The position numbers and the translations under genes were made by a program. This document shows, piece after piece, positions 8,218-17,400 of a DNA stretch of 64,000 nucleotides. Within the stretch, counting starts at the first letter, position 1, and each line of letters opens with the position of its first letter. The stretch lies in the NCBI RefSeq assembly GCF_029626145.1, contig NZ_JARUBJ010000002.1, positions 2,200,501-2,264,500 on the forward strand, written 5' to 3'. The DNA is from Micromonospora sp. WMMD961 (GTDB lineage: Bacteria; Actinomycetota; Actinomycetes; Mycobacteriales; Micromonosporaceae). The notes beneath the pieces were generated by a model, which was not told where the DNA came from, made no database searches, and saw nothing but the letters and a program-made list of their open reading frames with translations.

Positions 8218-10356
8218 ATGGCAGTCAAGGCAGCGCCGCCGGGGGAAGCGCCGGCCGGTCGCTTGGCAGGCCGGTGGGTGCCATGGTTGGTGATCGGGTT
8301 GTGGGTGGCGCTGGCGGCGGTCATGGTGCCGCTGAGCGGGAAGTTGAGCTCGGTAACCACCGACAGAGCCGTGGATACCCTGCCGGCCAGCGCCGAGTCC
8401 ACCAAGGTGGCGGTGCTGGAGGACAGCCTCCCCGGCGGTGAGGACAACACGTTCGTCTTCGTGTACCACCGCGCCGGCGGCATGACCGACGCCGACCGCG
8501 CGTCGGTCGAGCGCCACTACAACACACTTGCCAAGCGGTACCCGCCGAAGGCGGCAGCGGGCGGCGAGGACGACGAGGGCCCAGCGACGAGACCCTCCAC
8601 CGACGGCGAGGCGATGATGTTCACCCTCGACGTGAGCACGACCTACGGCCCACCGGAGACCATCGTCGGCCCATTGCGTGAGGCTGCGAAGGACCGCCCT
8701 GCCGGCCTGGGACTCGACGTCACCGGACCCGCCGCGATCGACGGCGACATGGACGCCGTCTTCGACGGCATCGACCTGCAGGTCTTCCTCACCACGGTCG
8801 TCGTCGTCACGCTGCTGCTCATCCTCACCTACCGCAGCCCGGTGTTGTGGTTCATCCCGCTGATGGCTGTGGGCGCGGCCGCACTGACCGCGATGGCGAC
8901 CGTCTACCTGCTCGTCAAGGGCTTCGGCATCGTGATCAACGACCAGAACTCGGCGCTGCTGACGATCCTGGTATTCGGCGTCGGCACGGACTACGCGCTG
9001 TTGCTCATCGCCCGGTACCGGGAGACCCTGCACCACCACGAGAACGTCCGGGTCGCGATGGTCCACGCGCTACGCGGCGCGGCGCCGGCCATCGTCGCGT
9101 CCGCGGCCACCGTGATCGCTGGCCTGCTCTGCCTGCTCGTCGCCGACCTGAACAGCACCAGCGGGTTGGGCCCGATCGGCGCGGCCGGCATCCTGTGCGC
9201 GCTGGTGGCCATGCTGACGCTGTTCCCGGCGGTGCTCGTGGTGCTCGGCAGGCGGATCTTCTGGCCGGCCATCCCGCGGTTCGACACGGCTGTCCAGGAG
9301 AAGCCGGGGCTGTGGGGACGGCTCGGCACCGCCATCAGTCGCCGCCGGTGGGTGGCGACGGTTGGCTCGCTCGGAGTCCTCGGCGTGCTCGCCATCGGGC
9401 TGGCGGGCAACACCGGCGCCCTGCGGGAGCAGGACCAGTTCCTGTCCGCGCCGGAGTCGGTCACCGGCTTCACCGTCCTCCGCCAGCACTTCCCGGAGCT
9501 CGGCGGTCAGCCGATGACGATCTTTACGCGGCCGGCGCACCAGGAGCGGGTGCTCGACATCGTCCAGGGCACCCGCGGTGTGGCCCTGGCCGTCCCGGGT
9601 CAGACCAGCGGAGGCTGGGCCGACATCTCCGTGTTCCCGACCGACGCGCCGGACACCGCCGCGGAGTATGACACGATCAAGCGGGTGCGCGCCGCCGTGC
9701 ACGCGGTGGACGGGGCGGAGGCGATCGTCGGCGGACCGAGCGCGGAGAACCTCGACACCGAGGTCACCACAACCCGCGACGAGAAGCTGGTGATCCCGCT
9801 GGTGCTCACCGTCGTTCTGATCGTCCTCGGGCTACTGCTCCGAGCGATCGTGGCCCCGCTGGTCCTGATGGCGACCGTGATCGTCTCATTCGCCGCAGCC
9901 TTCGGCGGCAGCGTGTTCGTCTTCGACACGATCCTCGGGTTCGAGGGCGTCGACTATTCGGTGCCGCTGCTGGCATTCCTGTTCCTGGTGGCGCTCGGCA
10001 TCGACTACAACATTTTCCTGGTCAGTCGGGCCCGGGAGGAGGCCGTGCGTCTCGGCACCGGAGAGGGCATGCTCAAAGCCCTCTCCGCCACCGGTGGCGT
10101 CATCACCTCGGCGGGCCTGGTCCTAGCGGCCACGTTCGCGGTCCTCGCCTCACTTCCGCTGGTGATGCTGATCGAGGTCGGGTTCCTGGTCGCCTTCGGC
10201 GTGCTGCTCGACGCATTGCTGGTGCGGTCGGTCCTGGTGCCCGCCCTCACCCTGCTGATCGGCCGGCGGATGTGGTGGCCGAGCCGGTTGTCCCGACCGG
10301 TGGAGCTGCCGGACGATCAACGGCCGCTCGTGAAGGGGCCTGCGCCGCAACGGTGA
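8218..10356 (+). CDS. MMPL-family (RND) transporter
   Basis: Polytopic membrane exporter of 712 residues with the duplicated architecture of MMPL proteins: one N-terminal helix, an extracytoplasmic loop (about residues 45-180), five helices (180-375), a second loop (390-520) and a second helix bundle to the end. Family motifs are visible: GVGTDYALLLIARYRE (about 255-270) and LGIDYNIFLVSRAREE (about 597-612), carrying the Asp-Tyr pairs that form the proton relay. The ATG at 8218 has GGAGGA nine bases upstream; a GTG directly before it is less well placed. It is followed by a strong hairpin and faces a two-component system, a candidate regulator. The substrate (lipid, drug or other) is unknown. 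Confidence 0.93.
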   Translation: MAVKAAPPGEAPAGRLAGRWVPWLVIGLWVALAAVMVPLSGKLSSVTTDRAVDTLPASAESTKVAVLEDSLPGGEDNTFVFVYHRAGGMTDADRASVERHYNTLAKRYPPKAAAGGEDDEGPATRPSTDGEAMMFTLDVSTTYGPPETIVGPLREAAKDRPAGLGLDVTGPAAIDGDMDAVFDGIDLQVFLTTVVVVTLLLILTYRSPVLWFIPLMAVGAAALTAMATVYLLVKGFGIVINDQNSALLTILVFGVGTDYALLLIARYRETLHHHENVRVAMVHALRGAAPAIVASAATVIAGLLCLLVADLNSTSGLGPIGAAGILCALVAMLTLFPAVLVVLGRRIFWPAIPRFDTAVQEKPGLWGRLGTAISRRRWVATVGSLGVLGVLAIGLAGNTGALREQDQFLSAPESVTGFTVLRQHFPELGGQPMTIFTRPAHQERVLDIVQGTRGVALAVPGQTSGGWADISVFPTDAPDTAAEYDTIKRVRAAVHAVDGAEAIVGGPSAENLDTEVTTTRDEKLVIPLVLTVVLIVLGLLLRAIVAPLVLMATVIVSFAAAFGGSVFVFDTILGFEGVDYSVPLLAFLFLVALGIDYNIFLVSRAREEAVRLGTGEGMLKALSATGGVITSAGLVLAATFAVLASLPLVMLIEVGFLVAFGVLLDALLVRSVLVPALTLLIGRRMWWPSRLSRPVELPDDQRPLVKGPAPQR

Positions 10357-10370
10357 ACGCGGCGGCACAG

Positions 10371-10410
10371 CCGAGATCCGGGACGGGCTCTTGCCCTTCC
10401 CGGATCTCGG
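10371..10410. terminator. Bidirectional hairpin terminator
   Basis: CCGAGATCCGGGA (10371-10383) pairs perfectly with TCCCGGATCTCGG (10398-10410); an inner GGGC/GCCC extends the stem. It lies between the convergent MMPL gene and sensor kinase gene. Confidence 0.75.
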
Positions 10411-10519
10411 TCGTGGCGCGGCGGCCGTCACCGTGTCTGCCGCCCTTTTTCTGCGCCGCCCGCTGCGGCGGGGCTTTGCACCGCGCGCCGTGGCGGTCCC
10501 GGCGCCGTGGCGCAGCGGG

Positions 10520-11971
10520 TCAGCGTGCCACCGTGTCAATCCCCGCGGTGAGCCGCGTGATCCGAGCGGGCGGGGCGGTGGCCGGAAGGATGATCCGCAG
10601 CAGCGCGCCACCGCGTGCGGACCGGGCGACGGTGACCCGGCCGGCGTGGGCGTCGACGACCCGCTGCACGATCGACAGCCCCAGACCTGATCCCGGCAGT
10701 GCCCGGGCGCTGTCGGCACGGTAGAACCGGTCGAACACCCGCGGTACGTCAGCGGCGTCGATGCCTGGCCCGGCGTCGTCGACCTCGAGGACCGCCCACA
10801 CGCCCTCGGCACGGAGCCGGACCTGGACCGGCTGGTCAGCCGGCGACCACTTGCCGGCGTTGTCGATGAGGTTGAGCACCGCCCGCTGGAGCGCAGCGGG
10901 ACGCCCGCTCACCCACACGGAGGTCACGTCGAGCGCGACCTCGATGTCGGGCACGCGGGAACGAGCCCGGGCCGCAGCGGCCACCACCACGTCGGCCACA
11001 TCGAGGAGCTCGGTGCTCTCGTCGCTGACGTCGCCGCGCGCCAGGTCGGTCAGCTCGGCGGCAAGGGTGCTCAACTCGGCCACCTGGGCGCCGAGGTCGT
11101 TGAGCAGCCGGGTCCGGCTCTCCGCCGGCAGTGCGCTGTCCAGGGTGCCGCGACGATCGAGCCGGATCAGCAGCTCCACATTGAGGCGCAGGCTGGTGAG
11201 CGGGGTCTTGAGTTCGTGGGCGGCGTCCTCGGCGAGCAGCCGCTGGGCCCGCCGGGAGTCCCGGAGCGCGGCGAGCATGTCGTTGATTGACTGGATCAGC
11301 CGCCGGATCTCCCCGCCGCCCTCGTCCGGGATGTCGGCGTCGAGGTCCCGGGTCTGCGCGACACGAACCGCGGCGGCAGTCAGCCGGTCGATCGGTGCCA
11401 GCCCGGTCCGTGCCACGGTCCGCCCGACAAGGGCGCCCCCGGCCACGCAGAGCAGCCCGATCAGCAGCATGCCGAACCCGAACTGGTTGATCGGGCTGTC
11501 GTCGGCGACGCGTGCCACCTGAACCGCCCCGTCGCCCGCCCGAAGCGTATAGATGAGGTAGCCGTCGTCGTCGCTGTCGTTCGACTCCATCAGGTCGGCC
11601 GACGCGCCCTGCGCCACGCGCCCGGCGTGCCCGCTGACGGGGGGCAGCGCGGGTTGGCCGGCCGGCGTCCGGGTCGAACCGTCGGGCAGGATGACCCGCA
11701 CCAGCCGACCGGATCCGGGATACGACGGTAGCGGGACCTGCGCCAGACCGGTCTGCTCCACGGTCGTCGCCAGGATGCGGGCGTCCGCGCGTAGCTGATT
11801 CTCGGCGTTGTCCCGCAGCTCCGAGTCCAGTAGCTCGCTGGCCACCTGGAAGGCCACGAACACGCTGACCGCGATGGCCGTCGCCGCGATCACCGTCAGC
11901 CGGGCCCGCAGGGACCGCCGACGCCACCATCGGATCAGCCGACGCGGTTCCCGGCCGGCGGGCCAGCTCAC
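10520..11971 (-). CDS. Sensor histidine kinase
   Basis: Membrane sensor of a two-component system, 483 residues. Transmembrane helices lie at about 24-47 and 170-192 and enclose a periplasmic sensor domain; a HAMP linker follows (about 193-245), then the HisKA H-box HELKTPLTSLRLN with the phospho-accepting His at residue 252, and an HATPase domain with N-box NLIDNAGKWSP, G1 DDAGPGI and G2 GSGLGLSIV motifs. The GTG start overlaps the stop of the response regulator gene (GTGA), so the pair is translationally coupled. Layout resembles MprB-type kinases. Its convergent neighbour is the MMPL exporter. Confidence 0.93.
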   Translation of the reverse strand: MSWPAGREPRRLIRWWRRRSLRARLTVIAATAIAVSVFVAFQVASELLDSELRDNAENQLRADARILATTVEQTGLAQVPLPSYPGSGRLVRVILPDGSTRTPAGQPALPPVSGHAGRVAQGASADLMESNDSDDDGYLIYTLRAGDGAVQVARVADDSPINQFGFGMLLIGLLCVAGGALVGRTVARTGLAPIDRLTAAAVRVAQTRDLDADIPDEGGGEIRRLIQSINDMLAALRDSRRAQRLLAEDAAHELKTPLTSLRLNVELLIRLDRRGTLDSALPAESRTRLLNDLGAQVAELSTLAAELTDLARGDVSDESTELLDVADVVVAAAARARSRVPDIEVALDVTSVWVSGRPAALQRAVLNLIDNAGKWSPADQPVQVRLRAEGVWAVLEVDDAGPGIDAADVPRVFDRFYRADSARALPGSGLGLSIVQRVVDAHAGRVTVARSARGGALLRIILPATAPPARITRLTAGIDTVAR

Positions 11972-12651
11972 GGAGGAGTCTCCCGCAGCGTGTACCCCAG
12001 GCCGCGCAGCGTGTAGATCAATCGCGGCTCACCCCCGGCCTCCATCTTGCGGCGCAGATAGCTCACGTACACCTGAAGGTTGTTGGCGGTGGTGCTCATG
12101 TCGAAGCCCCAGATCGCCTCGAAGAGCGCGTCGCGGGTCAACACCCGGGTAGCGTTGCGCACGAGAACCTGGAGCAGGGAGAACTCGGTGCGCGTCAGAT
12201 ACAGCGGCCGCACACCCCGCCACGCCTCGAACCTGTCGGGATCGATCCGGACGTCGGCGAACGACAGGATCTGCGACTCGTCGTCGCCCGGCGCGCGGCG
12301 GCGCAGCAGAGCCCGGACCCGGGCCAGCAACTCCTCGGTGGCGAACGGCTTGGGCAGGTAGTCGTCGGCGCCCGCGTCCAGCCCCGCGACCCGGTCGGAG
12401 ACCTGATCCCGGGCGGTCAGCATCAACACCGGCAGATCCCGACCCGCCGCCCGCAACCGCCGGCAGGTCTCCAACCCGCCGAGGCGGGGCATCATCACGT
12501 CGAGGATCAGCAGATCCGGCGCGTCTGCACCGATCCCGTCGAGCACGGCGAGACCGTTGGCGACGGTGCTAGTGCCATAACCCTCGACCTGGAGCACCCG
12601 CTCCAGCGACTCACGGATGGCCGCCTCGTCGTCGGCGATCATGATCTGCAC
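11968..12651 (-). CDS. Response regulator, OmpR/PhoB family
   Basis: Transcription factor of 227 residues. The receiver domain (1-120) has the acidic pair DD at 7-8, the phospho-acceptor Asp51 in LILDVMMP, the conserved Thr in MLTARD and Lys in LPKPF. The C-terminal half is a winged helix ending YVSYLRRKME and LRGLGYTLRE, typical of OmpR-type regulators. The start is GTG at 12651; an internal ATG three codons later is possible. It is the first gene of the kinase operon, and a perfect palindrome at 12728-12740 upstream may be its operator. Confidence 0.94.
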   Translation of the reverse strand: MQIMIADDEAAIRESLERVLQVEGYGTSTVANGLAVLDGIGADAPDLLILDVMMPRLGGLETCRRLRAAGRDLPVLMLTARDQVSDRVAGLDAGADDYLPKPFATEELLARVRALLRRRAPGDDESQILSFADVRIDPDRFEAWRGVRPLYLTRTEFSLLQVLVRNATRVLTRDALFEAIWGFDMSTTANNLQVYVSYLRRKMEAGGEPRLIYTLRGLGYTLRETPP

Positions 12652-12727
12652 GTCAGCCCGCCCCTCGAGGTCGATGCTTTTCGCTCATCCTCCCCGATCA
12701 ACCTGAGGGCAGTATTAAAACCGCAAC

Positions 12728-12740
12728 GTCAGTAGCTGAC
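12728..12740. promoter_or_regulatory. Perfect palindrome upstream of the two-component operon
   Basis: GTCAG-TAG-CTGAC is a 5-3-5 perfect dyad 77 bases upstream of the response regulator start, in an AT-richer patch (TATTAAAAC). The whole 12652-12994 stretch holds no gene; it separates the divergent response regulator and DUF808 genes and must carry both promoters. A role as operator is inferred from position only. Confidence 0.35.
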
Positions 12741-12994
12741 CGTGACTGCTTCTACCGATCATGATCCCCGGGAGGATGCCGAAGCACAGGGCGAAGGCCA
12801 GCGGGAGGAACAAGTCCCGCTGGGGCGGCCGGAATGCGGCAGACAGAGGCCGTGAGGGCGAACGACGCCTGGGCGATGCCCGCTTCGCGGATCTCGACCC
12901 TTAGGTGTCGGAGCGGGCGGTGGCGTGCCGCGCGCAGGGACCTGAGCGAGAATGGGCCAGTTCGGACTCTGCGCAACCCTGGAAGGATCCTCCC

Positions 12995-14044
12995 TTGGCC
13001 GGTGGACTCGTAGCCCTGCTGGATGACGTGGCGGTGCTGGCTCGCGCCGCTGCCGCGTCGATCGATGACATCGGGGCGGGTGCCGCGAAGGCCGGCGCCA
13101 AGGCCGCGGGCGTCGTCGTCGACGATGCTGCCGTCACGCCGCAGTACGTGCGGAGCCTGGCGGCCGAGCGCGAGTTGCCGATTATCAAGCGCATTGCCCT
13201 GGGGTCGCTGCGCAACAAGTTCTTCATCATCCTGCCGGCGGTGCTGCTGCTCAGTCAGTTCGTGCCCTGGCTGCTTACTCCGATCCTCATGCTCGGCGGC
13301 GCCTACCTCTGTTATGAGGGCGCGGAGAAGGTGTGGGCCAAGATCGCCCATCACGATGCCCACGGCGCGGGCGAGGAGAAGGTGCAGGACGAGACGACGC
13401 TGGTGTCCGGGGCGATACGAACCGACCTGATCCTCTCGGCGGAGATCATGGTCATCACTCTTAACGAGGTGATCGATGAGGCGTTCTGGTCCCGCCTGGC
13501 GATCCTGGCTGTCGTCGCCGTCGTCATAACCGCCCTGGTGTACGGCGTGGTGGCCCTGATCGTGAAGATGGACGACGCCGGGCTGCGCCTGTCGCAACGT
13601 TCCGGTGCCGTCGCCACGTTCGGCCGCGGTCTGGTGAGGGCGATGCCGGTGGTCCTCACCGTGCTGACGGTGGTCGGCACCGCGGCGATGCTGTGGGTGG
13701 GCGGGCACATCCTGCTGCTAGGCACGAACGAGCTGAACCTGCACTTCCTGTACGAGGCCGTGCACCACGTGGAGGTCGCCGCCCACGACGCCACGGGTGT
13801 TCTCGGCGGGCTCGTCGGCTGGCTCGTCAACACGGTGGCCAGCGCGATCCTCGGGTTGATCGTCGGAGCGCTGGTCGTGCTGGTCATGACTCTCACGCTG
13901 CACCGCCGCAAATCCACGGCTGCGGCTGCGTCTGCGACTACGACTGCGGCGGGCCCGACTCGTGCTGACGGCACCATCCCCGCGCCGCCGAGCCGTGCAG
14001 CTCGGCGGCGCGACGCTCCTGCGGACCAATCGCCGCGCGGATGA
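12995..14044 (+). CDS. DUF808 family membrane protein (YedI-like)
   Basis: Integral membrane protein of 349 residues and unknown function. The start is TTG at 12995: the family always begins (M)AGGLxALLDDVAxxA, exactly what follows this codon, and GGAAGGA lies seven bases upstream; an in-frame GTG 90 bases earlier would add an atypical extension. The conserved N-terminal region contains AAASIDDIGAGAAKAGAKAAG and VVDDAAVTPQYV, followed by about seven hydrophobic segments between residues 70 and 300. The last ~45 residues are an Ala/Thr-rich disordered tail. Confidence 0.9.
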   Translation: MAGGLVALLDDVAVLARAAAASIDDIGAGAAKAGAKAAGVVVDDAAVTPQYVRSLAAERELPIIKRIALGSLRNKFFIILPAVLLLSQFVPWLLTPILMLGGAYLCYEGAEKVWAKIAHHDAHGAGEEKVQDETTLVSGAIRTDLILSAEIMVITLNEVIDEAFWSRLAILAVVAVVITALVYGVVALIVKMDDAGLRLSQRSGAVATFGRGLVRAMPVVLTVLTVVGTAAMLWVGGHILLLGTNELNLHFLYEAVHHVEVAAHDATGVLGGLVGWLVNTVASAILGLIVGALVVLVMTLTLHRRKSTAAAASATTTAAGPTRADGTIPAPPSRAARRRDAPADQSPRG

Positions 14045-14385
14045 CCGGAAAATCATCGCAACTCGACCACGGGGGTCAGGCGTTCTGGTGCTGAACCGCA
14101 GCGTGGAGCGCGGTGAGCCGCTGCGCGACGACGACTTGGTTGGCGGCTTCGTGTTGCGGCGCTTCGAGCGGTTTGCCTCCGCCGAGGCGCGCACATGGTG
14201 GGTCGGCGGCGTGTTCGTTCTGATCGGAGCGCATCCGGACAGCCAGACGATTCTGCCGCACCGGTCGAAATGATCCGGCCCCGATCGCACCGATGATCGC
14301 CGGGCTCGAAGAGCCGAACCTCACGGACGCGGAGTGCGCGAAAAGGGTGGCGCGGGTAGGGCGGTGATTGGGTAGCGTCCCGGGC
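14045..14385. other. Intergenic stretch with one doubtful small frame
   Basis: The only candidate is 61 codons from a GTG at 14088 to 14273 on the plus strand (VLNRSVERGEPLRDDDLVGG at its start), which has a faint SAF-domain-like look but no ribosome-binding site and no support. Nothing else is recognised. Confidence 0.3.
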
Positions 14386-15057
14386 GTGATCGAGCTTGTC
14401 GAGCGGCATACGGTTCTCGCCGTTGTGGTCGGGTCGCGGGCGTACGGGCTGCATGAACTGGCCTCCGACTACGACCGGCGCGGTGTGTATGTGGCGCCCA
14501 CACGGGCGTTCTGGCACCTCGACAAGCCGCCCACTCACCTCGACGGTCCGGCGGTGGAGCAGTTCTCCTGGGAGTTCGAACGCTTCTGCGTCCTGGCCCT
14601 GCAGGGCAACCCGACAGTCCTGGAGGTGCTCTGGTCCCCGATGGTCGAGACGATCACCGTCGACGGGGAGTGGTTGCTGGCAGCACGGCAGGCGTTCCTG
14701 TCGAGGCGGGTGGCTGAGACCTACGGCAACTACGCCCGGGACCAGCTCAACCGAGTGGCGGCCCGCCGCGAGCGCACCGGCGAGACGAATCACAAGCAGT
14801 CCATGCATATGATCCGGCTGCTGGTCGCCGGGGCGCATGTGCTGCGTACCGGGGAAGTGCTGGTCGACGTTCGTCACCTGCGCGACCGGCTGCTCGCGGT
14901 GCGGCGCGGCGAGCTGCCCTGGGATGAGGTCGCCGCCTGGGCGGCGGACCTACTGGTCGAGCTTGCCGACGCGGCCGCCAGCACCGCGCTGCCTGATCAG
15001 CCCGACCGGGTTGACGTGGATCGGCTGCTCGCGGCTGTACGGGAAAGGAACCTGTAG
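14386..15057 (+). CDS. Nucleotidyltransferase-like protein, RlaP/YcgL type (first of tandem pair)
   Basis: A 223-residue protein of the predicted nucleotidyltransferase superfamily associated with RNA ligases (RlaP, PF10127-like). Evidence is the N-terminal GSRAYGL motif followed by SDYDRRGVYV, the G-S...DxD pattern that binds nucleotide and metals, the FCVLALQGNP segment and the helical HKQSMHMIRLLV element. The GTG at 14386 begins the domain at the proper distance. Its TAG overlaps the GTG of the next gene, which encodes a paralogue. Target (RNA, protein or small molecule) is unknown. Confidence 0.8.
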   Translation: MIELVERHTVLAVVVGSRAYGLHELASDYDRRGVYVAPTRAFWHLDKPPTHLDGPAVEQFSWEFERFCVLALQGNPTVLEVLWSPMVETITVDGEWLLAARQAFLSRRVAETYGNYARDQLNRVAARRERTGETNHKQSMHMIRLLVAGAHVLRTGEVLVDVRHLRDRLLAVRRGELPWDEVAAWAADLLVELADAAASTALPDQPDRVDVDRLLAAVRERNL

Positions 15058-15836
15058 TGACCACCGAAGTGCCGCCCTGGGCTGCCGAGGTGGCCTGCGC
15101 CCTGCCCCGTCCGCTGCTGTTCGCCACCGTTAGCGGTGCGCATCTCTACGGATTCGCGTCCATCGACTCCGATCTGGATCTGCGGGCCGTGCACCTCCTC
15201 TCGCCCGAGGAAGTCGTCGGGTTGCGCACCGGGCCGCAGACGTTGCAGCACATGGGCGTGCGCGACGACGTCGAGTTGGATGTGGTCAGCCACGATCTGC
15301 TGAAGTTCGTCAAGCTGTTGAACAGCCGCAACGGGTACGTTCTGGAGCAGCTGTTGTCACCGCTGGTGGTGGTGACCACTGTGGTGCACGCCGAACTCAT
15401 TTCCCTGGCCTCGCGGCTGGTCACCCGTCACCATGCGCACCACTACCTCGGATTCGCGGCCACCCAGGAGAAGTTGTACGCCAAAACCGGGCAGCTCAAG
15501 CCTGCGCTGTACACACTGCGGGTCCTGCTCACCGGGATCCACCTGATGCGGACCGGCCGCATAGAGACGAACCTTGCCGTGCTCGGAACGAGGTTGTCGT
15601 ACGTACCGGATCTCATTGCCGCCAAACGGGAGGCCGAGCATGGCGCGCTCCCCGCGGGCGTTGCAGGGTGGCTCGCCACCGACGTGTCGCGGCTGCGCGC
15701 CGAGTTGGAGACGGCCCGGGACATCTCGGTGTTGCCCGAGCGCGTAGATCCGGCAGCCGTGGACGCCCTGCACGACCTGGTGGTGCGCACCCGGCTGCAC
15801 GGGCTCCCCAACCAGTGTCGTGAGTCAGCGGGCTGA
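15057..15836 (+). CDS. Nucleotidyltransferase-like protein, RlaP/YcgL type (second of tandem pair)
   Basis: A 259-residue paralogue of the preceding gene product. It carries SGAHLYGFASIDSDLDLR, where the Ser-Gly and DxD signature of the fold is kept, then the DVVSHDLLKFVKLLNSRNGY element and KPALYTLRVLLTGIHLM, equivalent to the helical segment of the first protein. The glycine of the usual GS motif is displaced (VSGAHLYG rather than VGSRAYG), so the active site may differ. The GTG start overlaps the upstream TAG, so the two proteins are made together, suggesting a heterodimer or paired activities. Confidence 0.8.
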   Translation: MTTEVPPWAAEVACALPRPLLFATVSGAHLYGFASIDSDLDLRAVHLLSPEEVVGLRTGPQTLQHMGVRDDVELDVVSHDLLKFVKLLNSRNGYVLEQLLSPLVVVTTVVHAELISLASRLVTRHHAHHYLGFAATQEKLYAKTGQLKPALYTLRVLLTGIHLMRTGRIETNLAVLGTRLSYVPDLIAAKREAEHGALPAGVAGWLATDVSRLRAELETARDISVLPERVDPAAVDALHDLVVRTRLHGLPNQCRESAG

Positions 15837-16024
15837 GGTCCGCCGCAGGTCCGTCATCTGGGAGATCGATCCCACGGGCGACGTCCTGAGCGGGCACTTC
15901 AGGCTGGAGACTTCTTCGGCGGACCCGAAGGCGTCAGCGTTGGCGTCCCGCAGAGGCGGTAGGGCGGCTTCCGCTCGTAGCCGGTGAGCGGTTGCTCCGT
16001 GGTGTGAAGTGAACCGCCGAGGTG

Positions 16025-16057
16025 GCCCGGGCCTTGGTCGATGACCTCAGCCCGGGC
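16025..16057. terminator. Hairpin between convergent genes
   Basis: GCCCGGGC at 16025-16032 pairs with GCCCGGGC at 16050-16057, and the loop contains an inner GGTC/GACC stem; the plus-strand side is followed by TTTGTGT. It serves the tandem nucleotidyltransferase operon and the convergent GNAT gene. Confidence 0.6.
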
Positions 16058-16070
16058 TTTGTGTCGGACC

Positions 16071-16823
16071 TCAGTTAATGGCGATGTAGAGCCGCTGACC
16101 GGCAGGTCGGTAGCCGGCGCGCTCGTATATCCACCACGATTCCTCGCCAGAGGCCTCCAGCCAGGCGATTTCCGCGCCTGCGGTGAACAGCCTCCGGGTT
16201 GCCTCGGCGGTGATCGCGCCCGCCAGTCCCTGGCGGCGGTAGGGTTTGCGAACGGCGATGCCGGCCACCTCGCTTACCGCGCCGGTGGGCGGGACCGCCC
16301 CGCCACCTCCGGCGCAGGTGCCGTCGTCAGTGACGGCCATGACGGCCACGCCTCCGGCGCCCTGCTGGCGCCGGAGGCGAGCTACGTCAGCCTCGGTGGC
16401 CACCGGGTCGCCGCCGAAGGCTTCGTTCTGCGCGCTAATCAGCGCGGCGCGCTGAGAATCGGTGTCCGGTTCGTGCAGACCGAGGTGGTCGAGCGTGGGT
16501 GGTGTCTTCAACGTGTCGGGCATACAGAGCAGGTAAGTGTGCCGGGCTTCGACGCTGAAACCGGCGGCAGTCAAGAGTGCTTCCAGTCTTGGGGCGCAGC
16601 TGGTGACGTACTCCAATCGGGGTTTGCGGCCAGCCGCGTGGAAGGCTGCGACCAGGGCGGTGACATCGGCAGCTGTGATGGCAGTACCGGGACGTGGCGT
16701 CGCGTAATTGACGTAGGGACTGGTCGTTGTCGGATCCATCCCAATGACGAACGGCCCCACCTCTACGGGCGCGGGTCGGTTGGACAGGTTGGCGACGACG
16801 GACTGCTGAATGCGGACATCCAT
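16071..16823 (-). CDS. GNAT-family N-acetyltransferase
   Basis: Acetyl-CoA-dependent acyltransferase of 250 residues. The GNAT core is in the C-terminal half: EVAGIAVRKPYRRQGLAGAI is motif A with the R/Q-x-x-G-x-A acetyl-CoA loop, followed by WLEASGEESWWIYERAGY, the motif B region. The N-terminal ~110 residues (TPRPGTAITAADVTALVAAF and a following beta-alpha unit) look like a degenerate first GNAT or substrate domain. The ATG at 16823 is preferred to a start 66 bases further upstream, whose extension lacks domain character. Substrate unknown. Confidence 0.85.
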   Translation of the reverse strand: MDVRIQQSVVANLSNRPAPVEVGPFVIGMDPTTTSPYVNYATPRPGTAITAADVTALVAAFHAAGRKPRLEYVTSCAPRLEALLTAAGFSVEARHTYLLCMPDTLKTPPTLDHLGLHEPDTDSQRAALISAQNEAFGGDPVATEADVARLRRQQGAGGVAVMAVTDDGTCAGGGGAVPPTGAVSEVAGIAVRKPYRRQGLAGAITAEATRRLFTAGAEIAWLEASGEESWWIYERAGYRPAGQRLYIAIN

Positions 16824-17231
16824 GATCAACGTGAACCTCGATGCATGAGGGAAGCTGCGGTGCGCGGAAAGAATCGTTGGACCGCTCAACCGTGATAGAG
16901 CCTCGCGACGATCATTCGTCGCGTGGTCAACACTCAGGCGGCCGCTCGGCCTACCCGGATCACAGGCGTCATTCCCTCATGCAGAGTGCCCACGCCGATC
17001 GCGTGGTCGGCTGCAAGGTTGCCGCAGCTGGCCTGAGCTTGTCAACCTTGATTACTGCCGCATCCGCAGTGCCGACGCTGAACTGATACGCGCGTTAGCT
17101 CGGCGAGAACGAGCTCCCACCTCCATCTCCGCCTCTAGCTGGTGAACGCTCGCTCTGCACTGTCCTCATCTGCCGCTGTCGCGCGTGGTAGCGCCTGGCG
17201 CGCCGTGCGCTGTCATGTCGAGAACAATCCA
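16824..17231. other. Gene-free stretch before the MITE
   Basis: No frame on either strand is convincing. The minus strand between about 17098 and 17231 stays open in the frame of the truncated gene at 17383-17643 if the MITE and one target copy are removed, so part of it may be the severed 3' end of that gene. Confidence 0.35.
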
Positions 17232-17400
17232 CTAGGGCCTGTTTCATAAGGGCGGTCGAGCCGAGGCGGAGTCCGGACGGCGATCCGGCAAGGCGCGGTT
17301 TCGTCCGGATACCGGTGTTGTATCCGGACGAAACCGCAACGCCGCCGGGCGTCGTCCGGGCCCGCCGCAGGCCGGCCAGTTCTTATGAAACAGGCCCTAG
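17232..17400. mobile_element. MITE-like element with 19-bp perfect terminal inverted repeats
   Basis: The 19-mer CTAGGGCCTGTTTCATAAG (17232-17250) is repeated as its exact reverse complement at 17382-17400. If the outer CTAG on each side is a target duplication (a pattern common for IS5/IS701-type transposases), the element is 161 bp. It has no coding capacity. Its middle contains a second perfect inverted repeat: GCGGTTTCGTCCGGATA (17295-17311) and its complement (17321-17337) around a 9-nt loop, embedded in a longer imperfect palindrome. A non-autonomous element mobilised by a transposase elsewhere is the best reading. Confidence 0.8.

Noticed and set aside
14053..14877. A 274-codon minus-strand protein overlapping the first nucleotidyltransferase
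   Set aside because: The plus strand carries the GSRAYGL/DxD family motifs; the antisense product has none.
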